A DNA stretch of 25,906 bases from Allobrachymonas sp. (GCA_012036375.1 JAAUOI010000005.1:1-25906), one strand, 5' to 3'. Positions 15,598 to 24,867 are shown, counted from the stretch's first letter. Program-made: numbers and translations. Notes: a model not told the origin generated them from the letters alone.

Positions 15598-16377
15598 ATG
15601 AATGCTCAAACTGCCCTCTCCCGCTCATTTCTGAGCGGGAAATTTTCCCTCCCTACCATTGCTTTGCTGCTTGCTGCATGCGCCGCGCTCCTGCCAGCCG
15701 CGCCCGCAATCGCCGGAAGCTTCTCCGTCACGCCTGTGCGCATTTACATGACCCCGCGCGACCGCGCCGTGGCCGTAACGATCACCAACGAAGGCGATTC
15801 ACCCGTGGCGCTGCAAGCCGACATCAATGTCTGGAGCCAAAAGCCTGATGGCACCGATGAGCTGGTGCTCACCGACGACATGGTGCTTTCACCGCCCATC
15901 ATCAAGCTGGCGCCCAAAGCGCGGCAGGTGGTGCGCTTGGCTTTGCTCAAGCCCGCAGATGCCAGCCGCCAGCTCACCTATCGCCTGATCGTGCGCGAAG
16001 TGCCAGAAGTCACTGCGCCCAAGGGCGGCACGCTGGAAGTGCCCATTGCGTTGGCTCTCTCGATGCCGGTATTCATCACGCCGCCGCCGGCCAAGCGCGA
16101 GATCAATTGCCAAGCGGGCCGAGATGCTGCCGCTGCCGTGATGGTGACTTGCGCCAACACCGGCAGCGCCTATGCGCAAATCCGCGAAATCAGCTTGCAG
16201 CGCGGTGATGCCGCTTCTACGCCTTTAGCTCGCTTCGAGGGCGGCGCTTACATTTTGCCCGGTGCTCGAAAAAGCATGGCACTTGCAGCCGGCGCACCCG
16301 TAGCAGCCGGCGAAGCAACGCTCAAGGTCACGTTTGACGACGGCAAAGACCAAAGCTTTGTCGTGCGTTTGCCTTGA
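15598..16377 (+). CDS. Periplasmic pilus chaperone (PapD-like, archaic chaperone-usher type)
   Basis: A 259-residue chaperone that folds pilins by donor-strand complementation in the periplasm. A signal peptide (hydrophobic core LPTIALLLAACAALLPAAPA, cleaved after AIAG) is followed by domain 1 (FSVTPVRIYMTPRDRAVAVT, VALQADINVWSQ, LAPKARQVVRLAL, RQLTYRLIVREVP) and a second Ig-like domain. ATG 15598 is two bases after the minor pilin stop. The LAAC in the signal peptide resembles a lipobox, but the context favours a soluble chaperone. A hairpin lies in the first codons (15620-15639). The frame is intact. Confidence 0.9.
   Translation: MNAQTALSRSFLSGKFSLPTIALLLAACAALLPAAPAIAGSFSVTPVRIYMTPRDRAVAVTITNEGDSPVALQADINVWSQKPDGTDELVLTDDMVLSPPIIKLAPKARQVVRLALLKPADASRQLTYRLIVREVPEVTAPKGGTLEVPIALALSMPVFITPPPAKREINCQAGRDAAAAVMVTCANTGSAYAQIREISLQRGDAASTPLARFEGGAYILPGARKSMALAAGAPVAAGEATLKVTFDDGKDQSFVVRLP
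15620..15639 (+). promoter_or_regulatory. Hairpin in the 5' coding end of the chaperone gene
   Basis: CCCGCTCA-TTTC-TGAGCGGG, a perfect 8-bp stem with a 4-base loop, followed by AAATTTT. It starts about 20 bases after the chaperone ATG and could slow translation, stabilise the upstream pilin mRNA or cause partial termination. The function is inferred from shape only. Confidence 0.5.
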
Positions 16378-16406
16378 GTCATTGATACGGGAAGCCGTGA
16401 ACCAAT

Positions 16407-19354
16407 ATGCTGCGCAGAACCGCCCACCCTGTGGTGTCTGCCTTGGCATCTGCATTGATGGCAGCGGGTGTGCTTGCGGCGCACGCTGCATATAACCCCG
16501 TCTTCGCGCAAACGCCAGTCGCCGTCCAAGAGCTGCGCAGCAACATCACAGTCAACGGCCAAGCCGTGGGCAGCTGGACGCTGCTGGATCGCGCCGGCGT
16601 GTTCTATGCCAGTCAAGAAGCTTTTGAAGCATGGCAAATTCGCCGCCGCATTGGCGCAGAGGGTATCAGCCACGCAGGGCAGACTTGGTATCCCTTGGCC
16701 TCTGCGCCCGGCATGCAAGCCTCGCAGAACTTTGCCACGCAAACTCTGCGCCTGCAATTTGCGCCGCAAGCCGTGATCGGCGTGCCACGCGCCGCACCCG
16801 TCGTTTCATCTGCTCCCGCTCCCGTTCCTGTATCCACTCCTAATACAATAGCACCCCGCGCAGATTCTATGCTGGCTAGCAGCCAAAATGATTCTAAAAA
16901 TACGCCGTCAGCTGCCCCCAGCGCAGCCCTAAAGCCTGCTGCAGTGACGAATGCGCCTGCGCTAGCCGCTACAGCGCCTCTAGCCCCCGCTTCGGCTGCG
17001 CCAGTGCCTAATGCACCGTCACTTAATACGCCTTCAATTAACGCACCTTCGAATAACGCGCCCGCCGCAGCCACCGCTTTTCGCATCATTCCGCTCGAAG
17101 TGCGCGTTAACGGCGCACCCAGCGGTAATTGGGCTTTGCTTGAGAGCGGCGGCATGCTCTACGCGACTGAAGAGGCGTTTGAAGAATGGCGGCTCAATCG
17201 CCGCGAAGGGGCGCAGCCCATTGCGCATCGCGGCCAAGCTTGGTATGCGCTCGGCTCAGTGCCCGGCTACGAATCGCGCCTGAATTTTGCCGATCAATCG
17301 ATTGATCTCGTGTTCTCACCCAGCGCGTTTGCGGCCACGCGCTTGTCCAGCGACAAGGTCGAAAAAGTGGCGGTTAGCCCCAGCGTGCCTGCTTTCTTTT
17401 TGAACTATGACTTGAATTACAGCCACAGCCGCTTCAAAGCCGCTGGCACAGTGACCACCCGCGACTTGGGTGCGCTCACCGAATTGGGTTTTTCTAATTC
17501 ATGGGGCGTGTTCACCAGCAGCTCGGTGGGGCGTAATTTGGTCAGCCAGGATCCGCTGCTCAAGCCCAGCTGGCGCAGGCTAGAGACCAGCTTCACCCGT
17601 GACATTCCTGACAGCCAACTCACATTGCGCCTTGGCGATGCCAGCACGCGCAGCAGCATTGGCGGGCGCAGCGTGTATTTTGGTGGCATTCAGCTCACCC
17701 GCAATTTCGCCTTGCAGCCCGGCTTTGTCACCCAGCCCATTCCTGTGATCCAAGGCACATCGAGCGCCCCGAGCACGGTAGAGCTGTATGTCAACGATGC
17801 GCTGCGGCAAACGTCCAACGTGCCCGCCGGCCCCTTTGCGATTGACAATTTTCCCCTGCTCACGGGCGGCGGCAATGTGCGCCTGGTGGTGCGCGACGTG
17901 CTCGGCCGCGAGACGGTGCTGGTGCAACCCTTTTCAGCCACAGCAGCCTGCTTGAGCGCGGCCTTGCCGATTGGAGCGTAGAGCTAGGCGCTGTGCGCGA
18001 GAACCTGGGTACTCAAAACGCCGATTACGGCCAGCGCTTTCTCTCCGGCCTGTATCGCTATGGCTTCACGAAAGAAACCACCGGCGAAATCTCGGCGCAG
18101 CTGGGTAAAGACACGCAAACGATTGGCCTTGGCCTTAACATGGCTCTGCCCGGCCAAATCTTAGGCTACGCCAGCGCAGCATTCAGCCGCGACAAAGCCG
18201 CAGGCACTGGTGTGGACTGGAGCCTGGGCGCGGAATACACGCATTTGCAACACGGCCTGAACGCCCGCTACAGCCAAGCCAGCCGCGACTACCGCCAGCT
18301 TGGCCTGATCGGCAATGCGTTGCCGAACAAGAGCGAAGTGGCGCTGAACTACAGTTACAGCACCGAACGCTTTGGCTCGCTAGGCTTAGGTCTCGCGCAA
18401 GTGACCAGTTACACCACCGGCGAAGTCAACACCGCAAGCGCTAACTATTCCATGCGCATCGGCCAGCGCAGCAGCTTGAGCATCAGCGCCACCCGGGCGT
18501 TTGGCTCGGGCGTGGCCGCGCCGGCTACCTCGATTGGCCTGAGCCTGAATATCCCGCTTGATAACCGCATGAACTCATCCAGCAGCTTGACGCACCGCGC
18601 CGGCCAAACTGATGCCTACACCAGCGTGAGCAGCAGCCCCTCTGGCGAATTCGGCACGGGTTGGCGCGCGCTAGCAGGCGTGCGCGCAGACCGTGGCTAT
18701 GCCGAAGCGGGCGTGTACCACTACGCGCCCAAAGCGCAAATCAGTGGCGACATCAGCGCCAGCAACAACCAGCAAAACCTGCGTCTCGGCCTGCAAAGCG
18801 CCTTCGTTTTTATTGACGGCCAATTCCATGCCTCGCGCCGCGTGCAAGACAGCTTTGCCATCGTCGAAGTGCCCGGCTACGCAGGCATTGGCGTGGGCTT
18901 CCAAGGCAATGTGCAAGCCCGCACCGATGACAGTGGCCGCGCTTTCTTGCCGCGCTTGCAGCCCTATCAACGCAACAGCGTGCGGCTTGACCCTTCGGAG
19001 CTACCGATCAGCGCTGAGATCGACAACATTGAGCAAATCGCCGTACCCGCTGCCCGCAGCGGCGTGAAAATCGTCTTCCCCGTGCGCACAGGCCGCGCCG
19101 CGCTCATCAAAATCATCTTGGCCGATGGGCAAGACGCGCCAGCCGGCGCAGAGATTGAACTGGTGGGCGATAAGCAAGAGTTTTTTGTGGCGAGGCGCGG
19201 TGAAGCTTTTATCACTGGCTTGCAACCTAAAAATATATTGAAGCTCAAACATAACGGCGGCAGTTGCAACATCGCCGTTGAGCTGCCTGCGGATACAACA
19301 GGCGAAGATATTTTGCGGCTTGGGCCGCTGCGCTGTGAAGGAGTAACGCGATGA
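16407..19354 (+). CDS. Outer membrane usher with duplicated N-terminal module (one frameshift)
   Basis: Outer-membrane pore that assembles the pilus, about 982 residues when repaired. The barrel and plug are clear (VPAFFLNYDLNYSHSR, FVTQPIPVIQGTSSAPSTVE, LYVNDALRQTSNVPAGPFAI, VRLVVRDVLGRETVLVQPF). The frame breaks in the T run 17931-17934; one T restores VQPFFSHSSLLERGLADWS. The N-terminus carries two copies of a ~76-residue module, from ITVNGQAVGSWTLLD and from VRVNGAPSGNWALLE. They align without gaps at about half identical residues (my count). An Ala/Pro/Asn/Ser-rich linker of about 100 residues joins them, partly encoded by repeat copy 4. It starts 29 bases after the chaperone and overlaps the adhesin start by four bases. 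Confidence 0.88.
16841..16902 (+). repeat. Dispersed palindromic repeat, copy 4 (inside the usher linker)
   Basis: Core ATAGCACCCCGCGCAGATTC then TATGCTGGCTAG, followed by the tail CAGCCAAAATGATTCTAAAA. The 5' stem is degenerate (CTAAT...ATAG). It is translated in frame as NTIAPRADSMLASSQND within the linker between the two usher N-terminal modules. Confidence 0.82.
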
Positions 19355-20214
19355 GAATTCGATGCAAACCCGCTTGGTGGGTCGCTTTAGTGTTGTGTTC
19401 TACAGCGCCCAGTACGCATGCCTACAACTGCACGCTCAACGTCAGCAACTTGAGCTTGTTGTACTCCCCTACCGCTACCGCAGCCATCGTTTACACCGGC
19501 AGCTACAGCTTTACATGTACGCGCACTGCGATTGAGCCCGCCAACTTGGATTGGGATTTAGCCGCAAACAACGGCCTGCAACCCATTGGAGCAACCAACC
19601 GATTGCAATTGGCTGCCACCACCAATCGCTACAACTACGAGTTGTATAGAAACACAACGTTCACAAATGCCAACCGTTGGCAAGCAACCAACGCCCTGCG
19701 CTTTGCAGGAACATTGAATTTCGGCTCTGGGTTTGTCGCCTCACAACCGGCCACCACCTTTTACCTGCGTATGACTGCGCCTCAAACTGCTCGCCCCGCC
19801 GGCATCTACACTGACACCGTCGCTGCGACCCTGCGTATTGATACGACAACAACGGTGCTGGATACAGCCAACTTCAATGTGCAAGTCACTACCCAAAATG
19901 AATGCCGCATCAGTACGCCACCGGGCAACATCTCCCATAACTACACAGCATTCCAAGCTACTGCGTCAACAGCCAACACCAACTTTCAAGCCGTGTGCAC
20001 GCCGGGTTTGAGTTACACCCTATCACTCGATACCACGTCTGGTGTTTTGGTCGGGCTCAACTACTCTTTAGCTCTGAGCAGCGCAGCTTCAACAGGTACG
20101 GGCAACAATCAAAATTTCACGATCAACAGCAGTGTCGCGGCAGGTCAAGCCGGCACTTGCGCCACCGGAAGCTGCACTGGGACACAAGCTCGCACCTTGA
20201 CGATTACTTATTGA
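19351..20214 (+). CDS. Pilus tip adhesin with two SCPU domains
   Basis: A 287-residue secreted protein at the position of CsuE-type tip adhesins in archaic chaperone-usher operons. The signal peptide is MRIRCKPAWWVALVLCSTAP, cleaved near THA before YNCTLNVSN. There are two SCPU-like halves: an N-terminal one with paired Cys (YNCTL, FTCTRT) and a C-terminal one (NECRISTPPGNISHNYTA, FQAVCTPG, GTCATGSCTG) ending in RTLTITY, parallel to RTLILEY of the major pilin. Asn/Thr-rich. Its start overlaps the usher stop (ATGA). It is the last gene of the operon; the next gene is convergent, across repeat copy 5. Confidence 0.85.
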   Translation: MRIRCKPAWWVALVLCSTAPSTHAYNCTLNVSNLSLLYSPTATAAIVYTGSYSFTCTRTAIEPANLDWDLAANNGLQPIGATNRLQLAATTNRYNYELYRNTTFTNANRWQATNALRFAGTLNFGSGFVASQPATTFYLRMTAPQTARPAGIYTDTVAATLRIDTTTTVLDTANFNVQVTTQNECRISTPPGNISHNYTAFQATASTANTNFQAVCTPGLSYTLSLDTTSGVLVGLNYSLALSSAASTGTGNNQNFTINSSVAAGQAGTCATGSCTGTQARTLTITY

Positions 20215-20287
20215 TTTTTAAGCCTTTTGAGGCTCTAGCCGGCATGAAATATGCGCGAAGTGCTATATATTTAATAGCACTTCGCGT
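20214..20287 (-). repeat. Dispersed palindromic repeat, copy 5 (adhesin / aspS spacer)
   Basis: Reverse orientation. Contains the longest stem of the set: CGCGAAGTGCTAT (20254-20266) / ATAGCACTTCGCG (20274-20286), 13 bp perfect with a 7-base loop. The core GCATATTTCATGCCGGCTAG follows, then a second stem AGCCT/AGGCT and the tail TTAAAAAT. It fills most of the gap between two convergent genes. Confidence 0.88.
20254..20286. terminator. 13-bp hairpin between convergent adhesin and aspS genes
   Basis: The stem of repeat copy 5 sits 40 bases after the adhesin stop and 26 bases after the aspS stop. It is likely a bidirectional transcription stop or mRNA 3'-end protector, although no T-run follows directly on either strand. 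Confidence 0.5.
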
Positions 20288-20311
20288 CTTAACACGTTAC
20301 TTCATCGCCGA

Positions 20312-22133
20312 TCAGGCTGTCGCCTGCACATTGCGCAGCTTGATATGCAACTCCCGCAACTGCTTCTCATCCACCAGTGAAGGCGCTTGGGTTAATAAGC
20401 ATTGAGCGCGTTGGGTTTTGGGGAAGGCGATCACGTCGCGGATGGATTCGGCCTTGGTCATGAGCGTGACGATGCGGTCTAGGCCAAAAGCCAAGCCGCC
20501 GTGCGGAGGTGCGCCGTATTGCAGGGCATCGAGCAAGAAGCCGAATTTGATTTGCTGCTCCTCGGGCGTGATCTTCAAAGCATCAAACACCTTGGCCTGC
20601 ACATCGGCGCGATGAATCCGCACCGAGCCGCCGCCGATTTCCCAGCCGTTTAAGACCATGTCGTAGCCTTTGGCAATGCATTTCTCAGGCGCAGTGACCA
20701 TCCAGTCTTCGTGACCGTCTTTCGGCGCGGTGAAGGGGTGGTGAACGGCGGTGTAGCGCTGGTTTTCTTCGTCGAACTCGAACATCGGGAAATCGACCAC
20801 CCACATGGGGTGCCCAGCGGTCCACAAACAAACCGCCTTTTTTACCGAATTCGCTGTGGCCGATTTTGATGCGCAAGTTGCCAATCGCATCGTTGACGAT
20901 TTTCTCTTTGTCTGCGCCGAAGAAAATGATGTCGCCGTTTTGCGCGGCGGTCTTCTTGAGGAGTGCGTTGAGCGCATCGTCGTGAATGTTTTTGACGATT
21001 GGGGATTGCAAACCATCGCGGCCTTTAGATAAGTCGAGGACTTTGATGTAAGCCAAACCCTTCGCGCCATAGATCTTCACGAAATCTGTGAAATCATCAA
21101 TTTCCTTGCGCGAGAAGCCGCCCTGCTCAGCGCCACCGCCCGGAATACGCAGCGCCACCACACGGCCGCCCTTCATATTCGCTGCGCCAGAGAAGACTTT
21201 GAAATCCACCGTCTTCATCTCTTCGGTCATCTCGGTGAATTCAAGCATCACGCGCAGATCAGGCTTATCAGAGCCGTACTTAAACATCGCATCTGCGTAA
21301 GCCATCACCGGGAATTCGCCCAAATCCACATTCATGGTTTGTTTGAAGACTTGCGTCATCATGCCTTGAAACATGTCGCGGATTTCTTGCTCGGTGAGGA
21401 AGCTGGTTTCAATATCAATCTGCGTGAATTCAGGCTGACGATCCGCGCGCAAATCTTCATCGCGGAAGCATTTGGTGATTTGATAGTAACGGTCGTAGCC
21501 GGCCACCATCAAGAGCTGTTTGAAGAGCTGGGGCGACTGGGGCAACGCAAAAAATTGGCCATCATGCACACGGCTTGGGACAAGGTAATCACGCGCGCCT
21601 TCGGGCGTGCTCTTGGTGAGCATCGGCGTTTCAATGTCGATGAAACCCGCTTGATCGAGGTAATTGCGCACCGCCATCGCAACACGATAGCGCAGCATCA
21701 AATTGTTCTGCATATAGGGGCGGCGCAGATCGAGCACGCGGTGAGTCAGGCGCGTGGTCTCGCTCAGGTTGTCGTCATCGAGTTGAAACGGTGGGGTGAC
21801 CGAAGCATTGAGCACAGTCAGTTCGTGGCAGAGAATTTCGATTTTGCCGCTCTTGATGTTGTCATTCGTCGTGCCGGCAGGGCGCGTACGGACGAGGCCT
21901 TTCATCTGCACGCAGAATTCATTGCGAATGCCTTCGGCCACTTTGAACATCTCGGCGCGATCGGGATCGCACACCACTTGCACCGTACCTTCGCGGTCAC
22001 GCAAATCAATGAAAATCACGCCGCCATGATCGCGGCGGCGATTGACCCAGCCGCAAAGCGTGACGATTAGGCCGAGATGCGCTTCGGTGACGAGGCCGGC
22101 ATAGCTGGAGCGCATGGAAGTGGCTTGAAACAT
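20312..22133 (-). CDS. aspS: Aspartyl-tRNA synthetase (one frameshift)
   Basis: Essential class II synthetase, about 606 residues when repaired. An OB-fold anticodon domain (VTLCGWVNRRRDHGGVIFID) comes first. Catalytic motifs follow: motif 1 region (IDIETPMLTKSTPEGARDYL), motif 2 CFRDEDLRADRQPEFTQIDI, a bacterial GAD insertion, and motif 3 GLAFGLDRIVTL. An extra C in the run 20807-20810 breaks the frame; removing it gives VDRWAPMWVVDFPMFEFDEE, which is conserved. The start is ATG 22133; ATG 22115 (MRSSYAGLV) fits family starts better. Last gene of fmdB-DUF502-aspS, 35 bases after DUF502. Whether it is the discriminating or the Asn-charging type cannot be decided here. Confidence 0.95.
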
Positions 22134-22168
22134 TTGACTGATCGCTTTCTAAATTATTTTCTGCTGAA

Positions 22169-22789
22169 TTATTTTCCGGATAGAGCCGCTGCGCCGCCTG
22201 GCACCACCCCCATCGAGACGATGTATTTGAGCGCTTCATCCACGCTCATTTTGAGTTCAATGCAATCGCTCTTTTTGAGCATCACGAAATAGCCGCCGGT
22301 GGGATTCGGCGTGGTCGGTACATACACGCTCACATACTCGCCCAGCAAATAATTGGCCACATCGCCGCCGGGCTTACCCGTCAAGAAAGCAATCGTCCAT
22401 ACTTTCTCGCGTGGCCACTGAATCAATACCGCCGTGCGAAACGCATTGCCGCCATCCGAGAATAATGTGTCCGACACTTGCTTGACCGCCGAATACACCG
22501 AGCGCACCACGGGGATGCGATGCAACAGCCCGTCCCACCACTGGACCAGTCCGCGCCCCAGAAAATTGCTGACCAAAGCGCCCACCGACAACAAAATCGC
22601 CAGCGCCAGCAGCACACCGAAGCCCGGTATATGAAAGCCAATCAGCTTATCGGGATGCCAATTGCCCGGTAGGATTTGCAGGGTTTGATCCAGCAGGCCA
22701 ATCGCCCAACTGAGCACCCAGACCGTGATGCCCAACGGCACAATCACCAGCAAGCCTGCGAGCAACCATTTACGAATTGATTTCATCAT
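22169..22789 (-). CDS. DUF502 family membrane protein
   Basis: A 206-residue inner-membrane protein of the DUF502 family, function unknown. Two membrane segments (about 8-30 and 55-77) precede a conserved soluble part with IPVVRSVYSAVKQVSDTLF and YVPTTPNPTGGYFVMLKKSD. The fmdB-DUF502-aspS order recurs in betaproteobacteria. The start is ATG 22789 or 22786, right after the GCTTAAAAA tail of repeat copy 6. There is no standard ribosome binding site. The frame is intact. Confidence 0.88.
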   Translation of the reverse strand: MMKSIRKWLLAGLLVIVPLGITVWVLSWAIGLLDQTLQILPGNWHPDKLIGFHIPGFGVLLALAILLSVGALVSNFLGRGLVQWWDGLLHRIPVVRSVYSAVKQVSDTLFSDGGNAFRTAVLIQWPREKVWTIAFLTGKPGGDVANYLLGEYVSVYVPTTPNPTGGYFVMLKKSDCIELKMSVDEALKYIVSMGVVPGGAAALSGK

Positions 22790-22850
22790 TTTTTAAGCAT
22801 TTTCAGGTTCTAGCCGGCATAGAACCTGCGCTGAGTGCTCCTGATTTAGG
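22790..22850 (-). repeat. Dispersed palindromic repeat, copy 6 (fmdB 3' end / DUF502 start)
   Basis: Reverse orientation. The stem is CTCCT/AGGAG instead of TGCTAT/ATAGCA, so both arms changed while pairing was kept. The core GCACTCAGCGCAGGTTCTAT then GCCGGCTAGAACCT follows, with the tail GCTTAAAAAATG touching the DUF502 start. It encodes the last residues of fmdB (SGALSAGSMPART). Confidence 0.85.
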
Positions 22851-23215
22851 AGTTGATGACGAGGCCACGGGTGAAGCGACTGGCGCAGAAACGGGTGCAG
22901 ATTGAGTTGCTGGCGAAACGGCCGGCGTAGCAGAACTTGCGGTCGCAGGCGCGGGAGCAACCGAAGCAAGACCGTCCGAGGTAGATTTCCCCTCCTCTGC
23001 CGACTTGCCGACTCCACTGTTTGCGCCATCCCCATTGCCCCGAAAATCACTCACGTACCAGCCTGAACCTTTAAGCTGAAAGCCTGCCGCCGTGACTTGT
23101 TTGGTGAAAGCAGATGCGCCGCATGCGGGGCACACAGTCAGAGGATCGTCGGAGATTTTTGCAGCACATCCTTGGCGTGACCACAGGCGGAGCATTTGTA
23201 GGCGTAGATGGGCAT
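22803..23215 (-). CDS. FmdB-family zinc ribbon protein (one frameshift)
   Basis: Putative regulatory zinc-ribbon protein, about 137 residues when repaired. The N-terminus MPIYAYKCSACGHAKDVLQK has the first Cys pair and TVCPACGASAFTKQV the second. The family end FQLKGSGWYVSDFRG is next, and then a long Ala/Ser/Pro/Thr-rich tail. One A is missing in the run 23156-23160; adding it gives LQKISDDPLTVC. The last 13 or so codons lie in repeat copy 6, whose TGA ends the gene. First gene of fmdB-DUF502-aspS, 13 bases before DUF502. Confidence 0.85.
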
Positions 23216-23585
23216 AGCGCAAGGCAAGAATAAACGGTAGGCAACCTGCGCAGGTTTAACCAAACATCCTGCGCTCACAAAGCCCTCGATTATAAGCGGC
23301 CGCCTGTTCATGGGCGTCTGAGATGTACTTGCGATACCCTTGCTCACAACATATCAATGACTGAGCCCATGCCCACTCCAACCCACACCCGAGCGTGTCG
23401 AGCCCACATGCGATTCATCGACTCCCTTTAACCCTTCAGAACTTAGGCAAATCCTTAGGCAGCGCAGGCGATTGCCCTACAATAATTTGCTCAGGCGGCG
23501 CGAACGCATATGCAGCCTTCAACTGCAACCTGTATTGCTCATTCGCCGATTTCCACCCAACCACCCCTCTGTTTTATTTTGCATC
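23216..23585. other. Divergent intergenic region between fmdB and the potF-like gene
   Basis: 370 bases without a convincing gene; the open frame 23395-23589 has no recognisable content. It should hold promoters for both flanking operons. A plus-strand candidate is listed separately. Confidence 0.5.
23455..23483 (+). promoter_or_regulatory. Candidate promoter for the potF-like gene
   Basis: TTAGGC (23455-23460), a 17-base spacer and TACAAT (23478-23483). The -10 matches the sigma70 consensus at five of six positions; the -35 is weak. It would give a leader of about 100 bases before ATG 23586. Confidence 0.4.
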
Positions 23586-24760
23586 ATGAAAAAACATCTC
23601 TTATCGCTCACCGTCACGGCTGCTTTGGTAGCTATGCTCGCCGCCTGCGGTAAAAAAGAAGAGCCGCCTGCGCCTGCTGCGCCAGCCCCCGTAGCAGCCG
23701 CACCCGCAGCGCCTGCGCCAGCCGCGAATACCGAAGACAAAGTACTCAATATCTACAACTGGCCTGATTACATTGCCAAAGACATGATCGCCAATTTCGA
23801 GAAAGAAACCGGCATCAAGGTGAACTACCAAACCTTCGAGAATAACGAAGCACTCAACGCCAAGCTGGTTGCCGGCAACTCGGGCTACGACATCGTGGTA
23901 CCCGGCGCTGTGTTTGCCAAAGGTCAGATCGAGGCGGGCTTACTGCAAAAACTCGACAAGTCCAAGATTCCTAATCTCAAAACCTTGATGCCGAGATCAT
24001 GGGCAAACTCGGTACAGTTGACCCCGGCAATGCACACCTCATCCCTTGGGCTTGGAGCTTCACCACCGTGGGCATCAACAAAGCCAAAGTCGCCAAAGCG
24101 CTAGGCGGCACACCGATGCCGGACAACGCTTGGGATTTGGTCTTCAACCCCACCTACACTGCGAAGCTCAAATCTTGCGGCATCGCGTATTTGGATTCGC
24201 CCACGGAAGTCATGCCGCCCGCACTCCACTACATTGGCAAAAACGCCTATTCGCAGGACGCAGCTGATCACAAAGCCGCTGGCGAGATGCTGTCCAAGGT
24301 GCGCAAAGACATTCGCCTGTTCTCTAGCACCATGATTGACGATTTGGCAGGCGGCAAGGCTTGCGTCGCGCTGGGCTGGGCGGGTGACATCAACATCGCT
24401 GCTGGCCGCGCTGTCGAGAACAAAACTGGCGCTGAAATCGTTGCACTGATCCCCAAAACCGGCGGCTTGATTTTCTTTGACAATTTGGCCATCACCAAAG
24501 ATGCCAAACACCCCAACAATGCAGCCCTCTTTATCGACTACTTCCTGCGTCCAGAAGTCTCCGCAGCATTGACCAACGAGCTGGGCTACCCCACAGCCAA
24601 CAAAGCCAGCGTGGAAAAGCTCACGCCGGAGATGAAAGCCAACAACACTGTCGTGCTCGATCCAGCGGCGCTGACCAGCATGGTCTCTCCCTCGGCGTTC
24701 AGCAATACTGCGCGTGAATCTTTGAGCAGCGTCTACACCGCCTTCAAAAAGGGCAAATAA
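23586..24760 (+). CDS. potF: Polyamine ABC transporter substrate-binding lipoprotein, PotF/PotD-like (one frameshift)
   Basis: About 391 residues when repaired. A lipoprotein signal ends in the lipobox LAAC (Cys at about residue 20), followed by an unusual Pro/Ala-rich spacer of about 30 residues. The periplasmic domain starts with VLNIYNWPDYIAKDMIANFE, characteristic of spermidine/putrescine-binding proteins, and continues through SGYDIVVPG, CVALGWAGDINIA and YPTANKASVEKL. A G is missing near 23986; adding it gives KTLDAEIMGKLG. It precedes a potA gene, which supports polyamine uptake; a related organic cation or amino acid is possible. A strong terminator follows the stop. Confidence 0.87.
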
Positions 24761-24780
24761 GCCTCCACTCGCCGCGAAAA

Positions 24781-24814
24781 AGCTGTGGCTCACGCCAGTG
24801 ACCACAGCTTTTTT
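24781..24814 (+). terminator. Intrinsic terminator between potF-like gene and potA
   Basis: AGCTGTGG (24781-24788) / CCACAGCT (24802-24809), an 8-bp perfect stem extended by A-T pairs, then six T residues. It likely allows partial read-through, so binding protein is made in excess over the ATPase. Confidence 0.9.
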
Positions 24815-24815
24815 C

Positions 24816-24830
24816 CTGTCAAAATGACAG
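24816..24830. promoter_or_regulatory. Short palindrome upstream of potA
   Basis: CTGTCA-AAA-TGACAG, a perfect 6-bp inverted repeat just after the terminator and 37 bases before the potA ATG. It could be an operator or part of the terminator region; nothing shows which. Confidence 0.3.
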
Positions 24831-24867
24831 CTTACTTTTAAGCTACCCGCTGCCCCACCGCTGTACC

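Noticed and set aside
15598..15730. Chaperone as a lipoprotein because of LAAC in its signal peptide
   Set aside because: The Cys lies within the hydrophobic core with more hydrophobic sequence after it and a better cleavage site at AIAG; pilus chaperones are soluble.
410..22850. CRISPR array from the recurrent repeats
   Set aside because: Copies are kilobases apart, in both orientations and in different contexts, with no regular spacers and no cas genes.
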